Shown: positions 47,225-54,974, counted from the first letter of the stretch. The stretch: 64,000 bases of DNA from Dyella subtropica (GCF_026283965.1 NZ_JAPDPD010000001.1:496001-560000); one strand, 5' to 3'. The notes: generated by a model from the sequence alone, not told the origin. Numbers and translations: made by a program.

Positions 47225-48880
47225 GTGCCCAACTACCAGCATCCCGGTATCTATATCGAAGAAGTACCGGGCACCCGCAGCATCCAGGGTGCATCGACCT
47301 CCGTCGCCGCCTTCGTGGGTGTGACCGAGAAAGCACCCACCACCACCTTGCCCACGCCGACGCCGACACTGGTCACCAGCTGGAACGCCTACACGCGCCT
47401 GTTTGGCGGCCTCATCTGGTACGGCATGACGCCGTGGGCGGTGTATGAGTTTTTTCTTGAGGGCGGCACCGCCTGCTACATCGTGAGCGTCAACCAGACC
47501 AGCACCGGCAACGGCGCGCAGGCCACGGCCACCGTGGACAAAACGACGTTCAATGCGGCCAGTTCAGGCCTCTGGGGCAACAGCTTGCAGGTTTATATCT
47601 GCAACAACACAGCCACTCCCAGCAGCAACGGCAAGACCACCTCGACGCCGGTATTCAACTTGCAAGTAGTGGTGGCGGCCTCGGTCATAGACGGTGCCAG
47701 CAGCACGTCCAGTCTCGCCACCCAGATGCTGGCTGCCTATGTGCAGCAGAACGGGCTGACCTCAGGCCCCCTCAGCAACAGCAGCAGTGGTAATGGCACT
47801 GGCAATGGCACCAACTACTACGTGCTGGAGTCGTTCAACGGTTTCACCGACACGGGCCTGAACTTCACCGGCCGCATCAACGCGAACTCGATGTTCATCC
47901 GGGTGGCGACCACCGACGGCAAGCGTCCGTCCAATACCCAGTCGCCCTCGGCTTTCACCGGGGGCCAAAACCCCACCTGGGATCTCTTCGGTGGGGTAAA
48001 CACGCTCAAGACCGTGCAGGGACTGAGCCTGCTGGCGGTGCCCGATACGGTCACCATCACCGACAGCAATGGCAATACCAATGCGGTGAAGCAAGGCCAG
48101 ATGATCAACCAGGGGCTTGGGGTCTGCCAGGAGCTGAGCAGCCTGTTCTATGCCGCCGACCCGCCGTATGGGCAAACCGTGTCGAACGTCGTCGCGTTCA
48201 AGACCGGCACGCTGCAAGGCAGCTCGGCGATCAATTCCAGTTACGGCGCGCTGTACTACCCGTGGACGTGGATCTTCAACCCGCTCAGCAACACCAATGT
48301 GCCGATTCCGCCATCCGGGCCCGCGTTGGCGCGCTACGCCTATACCGATGGCTCCGTCGGTGTCTGGAAGTCGCCAGCCGGGGTCAACGATGGCGCCATG
48401 CGCTCGGTGGTGGCGCTGGCTCTGCCGCTGACCGACTCCGATCAGGACCAGTTGAACCCCAACGGTATCAACACACTGCGCAACCTGATCAATTACGGCA
48501 ACGTCATCTACGGCGCGCGCACCGTGTCGCAGGACACGCAGTGGACCTATGTCAGCGTGCGCCGGCTCTTCATCTTCGTCGAGCAAAGCCTGAAGAACAG
48601 CCTTCAATGGGTGGTGTTCGAGCCCAACGACCAGGCGCTGTGGGCGGCGGTGACACGCGACGTCTCCGCCTTCCTCACCACGTTGTGGCAGCAAGGGGCG
48701 ATGTTCGGTGCCACTGCGCAGGAAGCCTACTTCGTCACTTGCGACGCATCCAACAACCCACCGGAGACACGCATGCTCGGCCAGCTCTACATCGACATCG
48801 GCCTTGCGCCGGTGTACCCGGCCGAGTTCGTCGTCATCCGCATCACGCAGAAGACCGCTGGCCCGGATTCGGGCAGCTGA
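47225..48880 (+). CDS. contractile sheath protein (Pvc2/Afp2-like)
   Basis: This 551-residue sheath subunit opens with the diagnostic YQHPGIYIEEVPGTRSIQGA, then TSVAAFVGVTEKAPT. The conserved C-terminal sheath core is visible in NLINYGNVIYGARTVSQDTQ, RRLFIFVEQSLKNSLQWVVF and LGQLYIDIGLAPVYPAEFVV. The central 250 residues (Ser/Thr/Asn-rich) form the variable surface domain. Contraction of this sheath drives the tube through the target membrane. The GTG at 47225 follows GAAGAGG. Only one sheath gene is present, where PVC loci have three. Confidence 0.95.
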   Translation: MPNYQHPGIYIEEVPGTRSIQGASTSVAAFVGVTEKAPTTTLPTPTPTLVTSWNAYTRLFGGLIWYGMTPWAVYEFFLEGGTACYIVSVNQTSTGNGAQATATVDKTTFNAASSGLWGNSLQVYICNNTATPSSNGKTTSTPVFNLQVVVAASVIDGASSTSSLATQMLAAYVQQNGLTSGPLSNSSSGNGTGNGTNYYVLESFNGFTDTGLNFTGRINANSMFIRVATTDGKRPSNTQSPSAFTGGQNPTWDLFGGVNTLKTVQGLSLLAVPDTVTITDSNGNTNAVKQGQMINQGLGVCQELSSLFYAADPPYGQTVSNVVAFKTGTLQGSSAINSSYGALYYPWTWIFNPLSNTNVPIPPSGPALARYAYTDGSVGVWKSPAGVNDGAMRSVVALALPLTDSDQDQLNPNGINTLRNLINYGNVIYGARTVSQDTQWTYVSVRRLFIFVEQSLKNSLQWVVFEPNDQALWAAVTRDVSAFLTTLWQQGAMFGATAQEAYFVTCDASNNPPETRMLGQLYIDIGLAPVYPAEFVVIRITQKTAGPDSGS

Positions 48881-48930
48881 GCTGGAGCGATACATCGATG
48901 AGCACCCCACTTGGCTGGAGCAACTAACCC

Positions 48931-49377
48931 ATGGTCACGCAACTTACCGACCCCTTCCGCGGCTTCCGCTTTCGCGTCGAAATCGCCGGTATCCAGGTCG
49001 CGGCGTTTTCCGAAGCCAGCGTGCCGGACATCAATGTCGAAACCGTCGACTATCGCGAAGGCACCGATCCCATCTACAAGCGCCCCTTGTCGGGGCTGAC
49101 CAGCTATGGCCACCTCAGTCTCAAGAAGGGGCTGACCAGCGGCATGGATCTGTACAACTGGCAGCAACAGGTTTCCCAGCTCGGCTCGGGCAGCCCCAGC
49201 GCGCAAAAGAACATCACGTTGGTGCTGATGGATGCCGATGGCAGCGAGAAGGTGCGCTGGAATGTCATCAACGCGTGGCCTGTGAAATACGAGACCACCG
49301 GGCTCAACGCCAGCAGCAGCGACGTGATGGTGGAAACGCTGGAACTGGCGATGGACTACATGAACCGCATCAAGTGA
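48931..49377 (+). CDS. inner tube protein 1 (gp19/Pvc1-like)
   Basis: This is a 148-residue tube subunit. It shows the T4 gp19-like pattern: FRGFRFRVEIAGIQVAAFSE, then SVPDINVETVDYREGTDPIY and KRPLSGLTSYGHLSLKKGLT, closing NASSSDVMVETLELAMDYMN. The polymer forms the tube propelled by the sheath. It follows the sheath gene by 50 bases. Confidence 0.92.
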   Translation: MVTQLTDPFRGFRFRVEIAGIQVAAFSEASVPDINVETVDYREGTDPIYKRPLSGLTSYGHLSLKKGLTSGMDLYNWQQQVSQLGSGSPSAQKNITLVLMDADGSEKVRWNVINAWPVKYETTGLNASSSDVMVETLELAMDYMNRIK

Positions 49378-49417
49378 TGACGGGCGCACGCAGCTTTTCT
49401 CTACCGAGGGGGACACC

Positions 49418-49804
49418 ATGGACGTGATCAGTACGGAAGTCGAATTCACTCTGCCGATCGGCTATCGGGACAGCGACGGCACCTTGCATCGCCAGGGTGT
49501 GATGCGGCTCGCCACGGCCGGTGACGAAATCCTGCCTTTGAAGGATCACCGCGTGCAGGCCAATCCCAGCTACCTGGCGATCATCGTGCTGTCGCGCGTG
49601 GTGGTGAAGCTGGGCACCTTGGAGATGATCAATACCAAGGTGATCGAGGACTTGTTCTCTGCCGATTTCAGCGCGCTGCAACAGCTCTACAACCGCATCA
49701 ACCAGGTCGATGACGGCGGCGCCTCCACGCTTGCCGAGGAGGTCGGCGCACCGATGGGAAAGTCGGAAACGTGGCCGCGCCCGATCAGCTCTACGCAGAG
49801 ATAG
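49418..49804 (+). CDS. tail assembly protein; probable shift-site-bearing tail assembly chaperone (G-like)
   Basis: This 128-residue protein resembles phage tail assembly (chaperone) proteins encoded next to tube genes: TEVEFTLPIGYRDSDGTLHR, then LPLKDHRVQANPSYLAIIVL and FSADFSALQQLYNRINQVDD. At codons 114-115 the message reads ATG GGA AAG, giving the slippery heptamer G GGA AAG in phase (49756-49762). A -1 shift there would join 115 residues of this protein to 63 encoded in the next frame (to 49953), a 178-residue fusion like lambda gpG-T. GAGGGGG precedes the ATG. Confidence 0.82.
   Translation: MDVISTEVEFTLPIGYRDSDGTLHRQGVMRLATAGDEILPLKDHRVQANPSYLAIIVLSRVVVKLGTLEMINTKVIEDLFSADFSALQQLYNRINQVDDGGASTLAEEVGAPMGKSETWPRPISSTQR
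49756..49762 (+). promoter_or_regulatory. predicted -1 ribosomal frameshift site (G GGA AAG)
   Basis: The heptamer is identical to the lambda G/T slippery sequence and is phased correctly: zero-frame codons are GGA (49757-49759) and AAG (49760-49762). The -1 frame is open from here through the overlapping 49771-49953 frame. No strong downstream hairpin is obvious. Confidence 0.72.
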
Positions 49805-49953
49805 CGTTCATCGCCTACCACTTTCACTGGTCGCTCGACGACGTGCTGGCGCTCGAACACCGCGAGCGCCGTCGCTTTTGCGAGCACATAAGTCGCATCA
49901 ACAAAGCGATGAGCGCGGACGATACGCGGCGCAGCCTCGATCTGGAGGGATGA
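49771..49953 (+). CDS. T-like extension of the tail assembly chaperone (-1 frame)
   Basis: This short frame (60 codons from a GTG at 49771) encodes QLYAEIAFIAYHFHWSLDDV and then LALEHRERRRFCEHISRINK, typical of the small helical protein (DUF6760-like) found between tail assembly and tube genes in eCIS loci. It overlaps the preceding gene by 34 bases in the -1 frame. There is no convincing ribosome-binding site before the GTG. It may therefore be made mainly as the C-terminal part of a frameshift fusion, although independent initiation cannot be excluded. Confidence 0.8.
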   Translation: MAAPDQLYAEIAFIAYHFHWSLDDVLALEHRERRRFCEHISRINKAMSADDTRRSLDLEG

Positions 49954-49954
49954 C

Positions 49955-50482
49955 ATGGCACTGGGCATCAATGCTGCCGCGGCGGCAGTGCAGCGCTTGG
50001 GTAAACACCTTGACCCTTTCAAGGCCTACAACTTCTTCGTCGAAGTGGAGAGCATCCTGGTGGGCGGCTTTACCTCCGTAAGCGGGCTGGAGTCGAAGAT
50101 GGAGGTACACACCGTGCGCGAGGGCGGGGTGAACGACAAAAGCTACAAGCTGGGCGGGCCGGTGACCTACAGCGACATCACACTGGAGTCGGGCATCACC
50201 GCGCTCGACCCGGTATGGCTGTGGTACCAGTCCACCTTGCAAGGCAATATCAAGCGCAAGAACGGCTCGATCTACCTGCTCAACGACATGGGCATTCCCT
50301 ATGTCTGGTACGACTTCTACAACGCGTATCCGATCGAATGGCAGGGCCCCAGGCTGGATGCCAGCCAAACGCTGGTCGCCACGCAGCGCTTTGTACTGGC
50401 GCACGAAGGGATCAAGAAGAGCCTGGCGGCAACGGCTTATGCCGCAGCGGCTGGTGCGGCCAGCGCAGCGGGAGTCATCTAG
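49955..50482 (+). CDS. inner tube protein 2 (Pvc5-like, tube initiator)
   Basis: This 175-residue gp19-family protein contains LDPFKAYNFFVEVESILVGG, then FTSVSGLESKMEVHTVREGG and YNAYPIEWQGPRLDASQTLV. It is longer than the first tube protein and carries an Ala-rich C-terminal tail. In PVC-type particles the second tube protein forms the first rings on the baseplate. The ATG follows the preceding stop by one base. Its stop is followed by the 1.4 kb repeat mosaic that interrupts the operon. Confidence 0.92.
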   Translation: MALGINAAAAAVQRLGKHLDPFKAYNFFVEVESILVGGFTSVSGLESKMEVHTVREGGVNDKSYKLGGPVTYSDITLESGITALDPVWLWYQSTLQGNIKRKNGSIYLLNDMGIPYVWYDFYNAYPIEWQGPRLDASQTLVATQRFVLAHEGIKKSLAATAYAAAAGAASAAGVI

Positions 50483-50785
50483 TGCTTCGCACCGTCGCCA
50501 TGACGCGTCCGCTGCAACGGCTGCGTGTGCGTGCCGGGCGGGGCATGCGCTTCGCGACGCATGGGTCTTTGCTGAGCGCGGCCGGCGGTCGGGTGGCGTT
50601 GTATTACCTGAGGATGGCATCGCAGTCGATGCAGATGCCGTATCGCCTGATCTGGCAGGGGCGGGTGCTGCTGGCGTCATCGACACGCATGTTGCGTATG
50701 CCCCATGCGTCTCTTGGCAGGCCAGAGCGGGATTTGCGCTTTGCAAGGTTGGCCCCTCACCACACGATTCGACCGCGCGCACTTG

Positions 50786-51000
50786 CTCCCTCTCCCCTCC
50801 GGGGAGAGGGTTGGGGTGAGGGGCGGGTGCTCGCGATGCCATCTCTACGTCGTCACCCCGGCGTAGGCCGGGGTCCAGTGGCGTTATCGCTCGGTTGTCG
50901 CGTTATCGCGACCTGGCTCGCCTGCCGCGGGCTTTCGAACCGCTACCGCGGTCCGAGTCACTTTTCTTTGCTTGCCCAAAGAAAAGTAACCAAAAGAAAG
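50786..51000. repeat. composite repeat, copy 2
   Basis: It has the same modules in the same order and orientation as 41600-41880: CCCTCTCCCC/GGGGAGAGGG hairpin, GAGGGGCGGGTGCTCGCGAT, REP-like unit (50851-50880), GCGACCTGG and ACTTTTCTTTG/CAAAGAAAAGT arms followed by AACC. Confidence 0.75.
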
Positions 51001-51196
51001 GGCACCCCGGTTTCGCGCTCTACGGGCTTTGCCCTCCGAGTCCGTGAGGTCTGGCCGGGCTTTTCGACACGACGTCCCTGTCGTGTCGAAAAGGCGCAGG
51101 CGTCCATGCCTGCGCCCCCTGCGGGGCCTTATCGTCCAGCCCTCACCGCTGCACAGGGGGCCCGTCACGGGCTCGCTGCGCATCGCCTCGCTGTTG

Positions 51197-51424
51197 CTCC
51201 CTCTCCCCCTGCTCTTATTTCTCTTGGGGGAGAGGGTTGGGGTGAGGGGACGCTCTTGCCTCAGTCTTTGCAATTACTGCGAAGCTTCTCTTCGATGTTT
51301 GCCGCACAGACAAACGTCTTCGCAAGGTTGCCCCCTCGCCTCAATCCTCTCCCCGAAGGGGAGAGGAGGCCACGCTCGTCACAGTTCAAGGTCTTCGCAA
51401 GATGGTTTGGGCAGCGCGCAGACA
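51197..51424. repeat. tandem repeat unit 1 (228 bp)
   Basis: The unit opens CTCCCTCTCCCC, then a palindromic core, GGGTGAGGGG-type sequence, CAGTCTTTGCAATTACTGCG, TTTGCCGCACAGACAAACGT and a tail ending GGTTTGGGCAGCGCGCAGA. Its core (TGCTCTTATTTCTCTTG) is inverted relative to units 2 and 3. Confidence 0.85.
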
Positions 51425-51685
51425 CTCCCTCTCCCTCAAGAGAAATAAGAGCAGGGAGAGGGGGGTGGGGTGAGGGGGCGCTCTTGCCACAGTCTTTGCA
51501 ATTACTGCGAAGCATCTCTTCGACATTCGCCGCACAGACAAACGTCTTCGCGAGGTTGCCCGCTCACCTCACTCTGCTCCCCGCAGGGGAGAAGAAGCAT
51601 TGGAATGGGCTCCCCGGAGGGGAGAGGAGGCAGGTCTCGTCACGCTTCAAGGCATTCGCGAGAAGGTTTGGGCAGCGCGCAGATG
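51425..51685. repeat. tandem repeat unit 2 (261 bp)
   Basis: Same organisation as unit 1 with the core reading CAAGAGAAATAAGAGCA; an additional segment of about 33 bases (around ATTGGAATGGGCTCC) is present in its tail. Confidence 0.85.
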
Positions 51686-51885
51686 CTCCCTCTCCCCCAA
51701 GAGAAATAAGGGCAGGGGGAGAGGGCCGGGGTGAGGGGCCGGGCTTGCGACAGTCTCCGTTATTACCTCAAAGCCGCTCTTCGATGTTTGCCGCACAAAC
51801 AGAGGTCTTCGCGAGGTTGGCCCCTCACATCACTCCGCTTCCCGCAGGGGATAGGAAGCATGGGTTTGGGCTCCCCACAGGGGCG
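51686..51885. repeat. tandem repeat unit 3 (about 200 bp, truncated)
   Basis: Core CAAGAGAAATAAGGGCA, more diverged after it. It ends within the module CTCCCCACAGGGGCG, which directly precedes and partly supplies the ribosome-binding region of the gene at 51886. Confidence 0.8.
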
Positions 51886-52173
51886 ATGACAAATAGCATC
51901 ACCGTCTTCGCCGATGCACCGCAGCAGCCTTCCGCCGCACTGATCTACCGCAAATCTCCGGTCCAGGCTCCGGTCGATCTCGGCCAGCAAGTCAAACGCA
52001 TCGAACAGCACGTCACCCGCAAGGTCGTGCATGAGATTGCGCAAGCCACGCCGTGGCGCGGCCATATGGAGAAAGCGATGTTGACGCCGCGCATGGTGCA
52101 CGAGCTGGCCGAGCAGGTGGCTGGTTTGATGACGCGGCATTCCTCGCTTGAACGTTACCGGCGGGGGCTGTGA
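51886..52173 (+). CDS. small injection-system protein at the Pvc6 position
   Basis: This 95-residue protein begins MTNSITVFADAPQQPSAALI and contains a helical part (LGQQVKRIEQHVTRKVVHEI, then LTPRMVHELAEQVAGLMTRH). By position between the second tube protein and the LysM protein it corresponds to the small Pvc6/Afp6-type gene; sequence support is limited. The AGGGG just upstream lies in repeat-derived DNA. The stop overlaps the next start (TGATG). The same frame is open far upstream through the repeats, but that part looks non-coding. Confidence 0.75.
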   Translation: MTNSITVFADAPQQPSAALIYRKSPVQAPVDLGQQVKRIEQHVTRKVVHEIAQATPWRGHMEKAMLTPRMVHELAEQVAGLMTRHSSLERYRRGL

Positions 52174-52817
52174 TGCTGGAGAAAGCGAAGATCATCGTGC
52201 AGCCGACCGCCAAGACCATCCCGGTGATGTACAACCCCACCGAGTTGTCGCTCAACAAATCGGTGGTGGTGCAAGGCGAGGGATCGAACATCCAGTTCCA
52301 GCGCGTCAACGACGACGACCTGGTCGTGAACCTGTTTTTCGATACCTACGACAGCAAGACCGACGTGCGGCGTTATACCGACGAGATCGCCGCGCTGACC
52401 AAGCCCACCGTGGGTACCGGCGTGCGCAAGGAGCCGCCGACGGTGGTGTTCTCCTGGGCCGGCGCCCTGTTCACCGGTTTGATCGTGCGCCTGGAACAGA
52501 AATTCACGCTGTTCCTCGAATCCGGCGTGCCGGTGCGCGCCGAGTTGACGGTGACTTTCAAGTCGGTGCTCACCCCCCAGCAGGACCTGGCCGCACGCGG
52601 CTATTTCAACTGTCGGCAGTTCTGGACCGTTGCGGAGAACGACCGGCTGTATCTGATCGCCGAGAACACCCTGGGCGACCCGGCGTTATGGCGCTTGATC
52701 GCCGATGCCAACGGCATCTATGACCCGCTGAACTTCCCCACGCCGGCCGATATCGGCAAGACGCTGGTGATCATCGACGTGCACGGCGAGTCGTACACAC
52801 CGCCGGCGAGGGTGTGA
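52173..52817 (+). CDS. LysM-containing baseplate adaptor (Pvc7-like)
   Basis: The product is a 214-residue protein. The N-terminal part is the CIS tube-adaptor domain (PVMYNPTELSLNKSVVVQGE; VVNLFFDTYDSKTDVRRYTD; VVFSWAGALFTGLIVRLEQK). The C-terminal 65 residues resemble LysM (ENDRLYLIAENTLGDPALWR, IADANGIYDPLNFPTPADIG). In PVC/Afp it joins the hub to the tube. It overlaps its upstream neighbour by TGATG and precedes the hub gene by two bases. Confidence 0.9.
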   Translation: MLEKAKIIVQPTAKTIPVMYNPTELSLNKSVVVQGEGSNIQFQRVNDDDLVVNLFFDTYDSKTDVRRYTDEIAALTKPTVGTGVRKEPPTVVFSWAGALFTGLIVRLEQKFTLFLESGVPVRAELTVTFKSVLTPQQDLAARGYFNCRQFWTVAENDRLYLIAENTLGDPALWRLIADANGIYDPLNFPTPADIGKTLVIIDVHGESYTPPARV

Positions 52818-52819
52818 GC

Positions 52820-53872
52820 ATGTCCAACGACGCGCGCGCGGAAACCGCTGCCTTCCAACTGCTGCTCAACGGCAAGCCGCTGCCGACGAGCCTGTTGGCC
52901 GCCGTGCATTCGGTGGAGGTTTCCAACGAGATCAATGTGCCTGGCATGTTCAGCTTCAAATTCAACATGCTGTCGCAGAAGGGCAATTGGCAGGGCGCTG
53001 ACCTGGACACGTTCAAGCCCGGGGATAAGGTGAGCATCCAAATGGGCATCGGACAGCCGAAGCCCCTGATCACCGCGCAGATCTATTCCATCGATCCCCA
53101 TTTCGATGCCTATTCGGTCGCCACCGTCAGCGGCTTCGACACCATGGCCAAGCTGCGCTTCGGCAATCACACCAAGATGTTCAAGGAGCGCAACGAAAAC
53201 CAGATCGCCACGGAAGTGGCCGAGTCGTCGCGGGTGCGCATCGAAACGCCCGGTTCGCCGGTCACGCTCAATGCCTGCGTGTGGCAGCGCCAGCAAACCA
53301 ACTACCGTTTCCTGTTGAGTCGCTGCGAGCTGCTCAATTACGAGCTGGTGGTCAACGACATGACGGTGCTGTTCCGGCCCAGCGCGGAAGGGCTCAGCCC
53401 GGTGAAGTCGCTGGCCTTTCCGCGCGATCTGAAGCGCGTGAGCCTGCGCCTGCGTGTGCCCACCGAGGGCAGCACCGTGCAGATGCTCGGCTTCGATCCC
53501 GCCACCAATAAGGTGGTCAGCGCGCAGAGCAACCCCAACTTGGTACGCGCGCGCATGGGTGGCAGCGAATCGGGCTACGACTTTATCGATGCCTTTCCCA
53601 GCGCCGCCATCACCGTCACCGACCCGACCCTGACCACGGTGGAGGCGCTGCAAGCGCGCGCCAATGCGGAATTCATGCAGAACCTCAATCGCTTTATCGA
53701 AGGCGACGCGGAGCTGGAAGGCGACCCAACGCTGGTGGCCGGCGTGAACATTCGCCTCACTGGCCTGAGCCAGCGCTTCGACGGCATCTATTACATACGT
53801 TCCAGCAAGCATAGCTATGACGACAGCACTGGCTATCACACGACGTTGCAACTACGGAGGACGGGCGCATGA
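52820..53872 (+). CDS. baseplate hub protein (phage late control D/gp27-like)
   Basis: This 350-residue hub protein has the gpD/VgrG-N fold: VEVSNEINVPGMFSFKFNML, then VSIQMGIGQPKPLITAQIYS, SGFDTMAKLRFGNHTKMFKE and VWQRQQTNYRFLLSRCELLN. The end (GLSQRFDGIYYIRSSKHSYD) matches the family tail. In PVC one gene (pvc8) encodes hub plus spike; here hub and spike are separate genes overlapping by ATGA. The ATG at 52820 has GAGGG seven bases upstream; GTG 52814 is an alternative. Confidence 0.93.
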   Translation: MSNDARAETAAFQLLLNGKPLPTSLLAAVHSVEVSNEINVPGMFSFKFNMLSQKGNWQGADLDTFKPGDKVSIQMGIGQPKPLITAQIYSIDPHFDAYSVATVSGFDTMAKLRFGNHTKMFKERNENQIATEVAESSRVRIETPGSPVTLNACVWQRQQTNYRFLLSRCELLNYELVVNDMTVLFRPSAEGLSPVKSLAFPRDLKRVSLRLRVPTEGSTVQMLGFDPATNKVVSAQSNPNLVRARMGGSESGYDFIDAFPSAAITVTDPTLTTVEALQARANAEFMQNLNRFIEGDAELEGDPTLVAGVNIRLTGLSQRFDGIYYIRSSKHSYDDSTGYHTTLQLRRTGA

Positions 53873-54501
53873 GCATGGATTTTCCGAAACCCCAGGCCCA
53901 GCCGGGGCAGCAGCTGGCCGGCGTGACGGTGGCGCAGGTCAATCGCACCGACGATCCCAAGGGCATGGGCCGGATTACTGTGAACTTCCAGATCGACGGC
54001 GCGCGGATCGAATCGGATTGGTTGCAGGTGATGAGCTTTTACGGCGGCCCGGATTACGGCGCCTTTTTCCTGCCGCGCAAGGATGAGTCGGTGCTGGTGG
54101 CGTTTGCCGACGGTGACATCAACCAGCCGTTCGTGCTCGGTACGCTGTGGAACGGCGGCATCAAGCCGCCGGTACAAGGTGCTGCGCGTCAGCAGGATGT
54201 GCGCTTGATCAAGACCAAGCAGGGCAAGCAGCTGCTGTTCGACGACAGCAAGGATGGTCAGCTCACCCTGATCGACGAAAAGCAGAACAAGGTGCAGATC
54301 GACACAGCCAACAATCGCATCGTGGTCGAGAGCAAAGGCGAGGTCAGCATCACTGCGGCCGGCAAACTCACATTGAAGGGCAGTGAAGTGGTGATCCAGA
54401 ACACGTCCGGCTCGGTGAAGCTCGATTTGACCGCCGCCAGCTTGCAGGCGAGCGGCGGACAGAGCATGAAGCTCACCGCCACCATGATCGAGATCAATTG
54501 A
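53869..54501 (+). CDS. baseplate spike protein (gpV/gp5-like)
   Basis: This 210-residue spike begins with an OB-fold (GVTVAQVNRTDDPKGMGRIT, then WLQVMSFYGGPDYGAFFLPR and VLVAFADGDINQPFVLGTLW). It ends in a beta-helix with regular alternation (KQNKVQIDTANNRIVVESKG, SVKLDLTAASLQASGG). It forms the trimeric puncturing needle below the hub. GGAGG lies eight bases before the start, and the PAAR gene follows closely. Confidence 0.93.
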   Translation: MSMDFPKPQAQPGQQLAGVTVAQVNRTDDPKGMGRITVNFQIDGARIESDWLQVMSFYGGPDYGAFFLPRKDESVLVAFADGDINQPFVLGTLWNGGIKPPVQGAARQQDVRLIKTKQGKQLLFDDSKDGQLTLIDEKQNKVQIDTANNRIVVESKGEVSITAAGKLTLKGSEVVIQNTSGSVKLDLTAASLQASGGQSMKLTATMIEIN

Positions 54502-54518
54502 CGCGACGGAGCATCGAG

Positions 54519-54932
54519 ATGGGCAAGCCAGCCGCACGTTTCGGCGACAGTATCGTCAACGCCGCCGATATCCACATTGTCCTGATCCCCTCGCCCGGCG
54601 GGCCGGTACCCACGCCGCAGCCTTGCCCGTTCAACGGCAAGATCACGCTCAGCGTCAGCACCAATGTGCGCATCAACGGACGCCCGGCCGCACTGCAGGG
54701 CTCGATGGCGCAAAACATGCCACCGCACATACCGCAGGGCGGGCCGTTCCAGGTGCCGCCCACCAATATGGGACGAGTGATCCTGGCCAGCACCACCGTG
54801 CGCATCAACCGCCGCGGCGCGGCGCGCGCGGGCGATTTTTGCGAAACCTGCCACGACATACCGCCCGCGGGGCCGCAGGCGCCCATGCCGTTGGTGGTGG
54901 TCACCGGCGTGCCGAACGTGCTGATCGGATGA
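54519..54932 (+). CDS. PAAR-like spike-tip protein (Pvc10-like)
   Basis: This 137-residue protein has PAAR repeats: MGKPAARFGDSIVNAADIHI, then KITLSVSTNVRINGRPAALQ, VILASTTVRINRRGAARAGD and FCETCHD. His and Cys residues could bind the structural metal that sharpens the tip. The ATG at 54519 has GGAG eight bases upstream. Its stop codon lies inside a 14-base tandem repeat that continues into the next start. Confidence 0.9.
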   Translation: MGKPAARFGDSIVNAADIHIVLIPSPGGPVPTPQPCPFNGKITLSVSTNVRINGRPAALQGSMAQNMPPHIPQGGPFQVPPTNMGRVILASTTVRINRRGAARAGDFCETCHDIPPAGPQAPMPLVVVTGVPNVLIG

Positions 54933-54974
54933 GGCTGATCTTATGGGGCTGATCTTATGGGGATGATCGGATGA
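54919..54974. repeat. four 14-base tandem units across the PAAR-gp25 junction
   Basis: Units at 54919, 54933, 54947 and 54961: the middle two are identical (GGCTGATCTTATGG) and the outer two share TGATCGGATGA. The first holds the PAAR stop, the last the start of the next gene, a pattern expected of recent slippage duplication. Confidence 0.9.

Larger units (their letters stand above)
50483..51885. repeat. 1.4 kb mosaic of palindromes and tandem repeats inside the injection-system operon
   Basis: No gene is credible here, although one frame is open through it. From left: about 300 bases without features; composite repeat copy 2 (50786-51000); three perfect hairpins with six-base loops (50960-50987, arms ACTTTTCTTTG; 51060-51093, arms CTTTTCGACACGAC; 51093-51116, arms GGCGCAGGC); then three tandem units (51197, 51425, 51686). 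The last unit runs straight into the start of the gene at 51886. Read-through of the operon must cross all of it. Confidence 0.85.

Noticed and set aside
50215-51885. Long open frame through the repeat mosaic, in frame with the gene at 51886
   Set aside because: It begins inside the second tube gene and translates repeats into low-complexity Pro/Leu/Arg-rich sequence. The same repeats occur in other frames and in intergenic DNA, so only the part from 51886 is kept.
51197-51885. CRISPR array
   Set aside because: Units are 200-260 bp, differ throughout, and have no short constant repeat separated by unique spacers.
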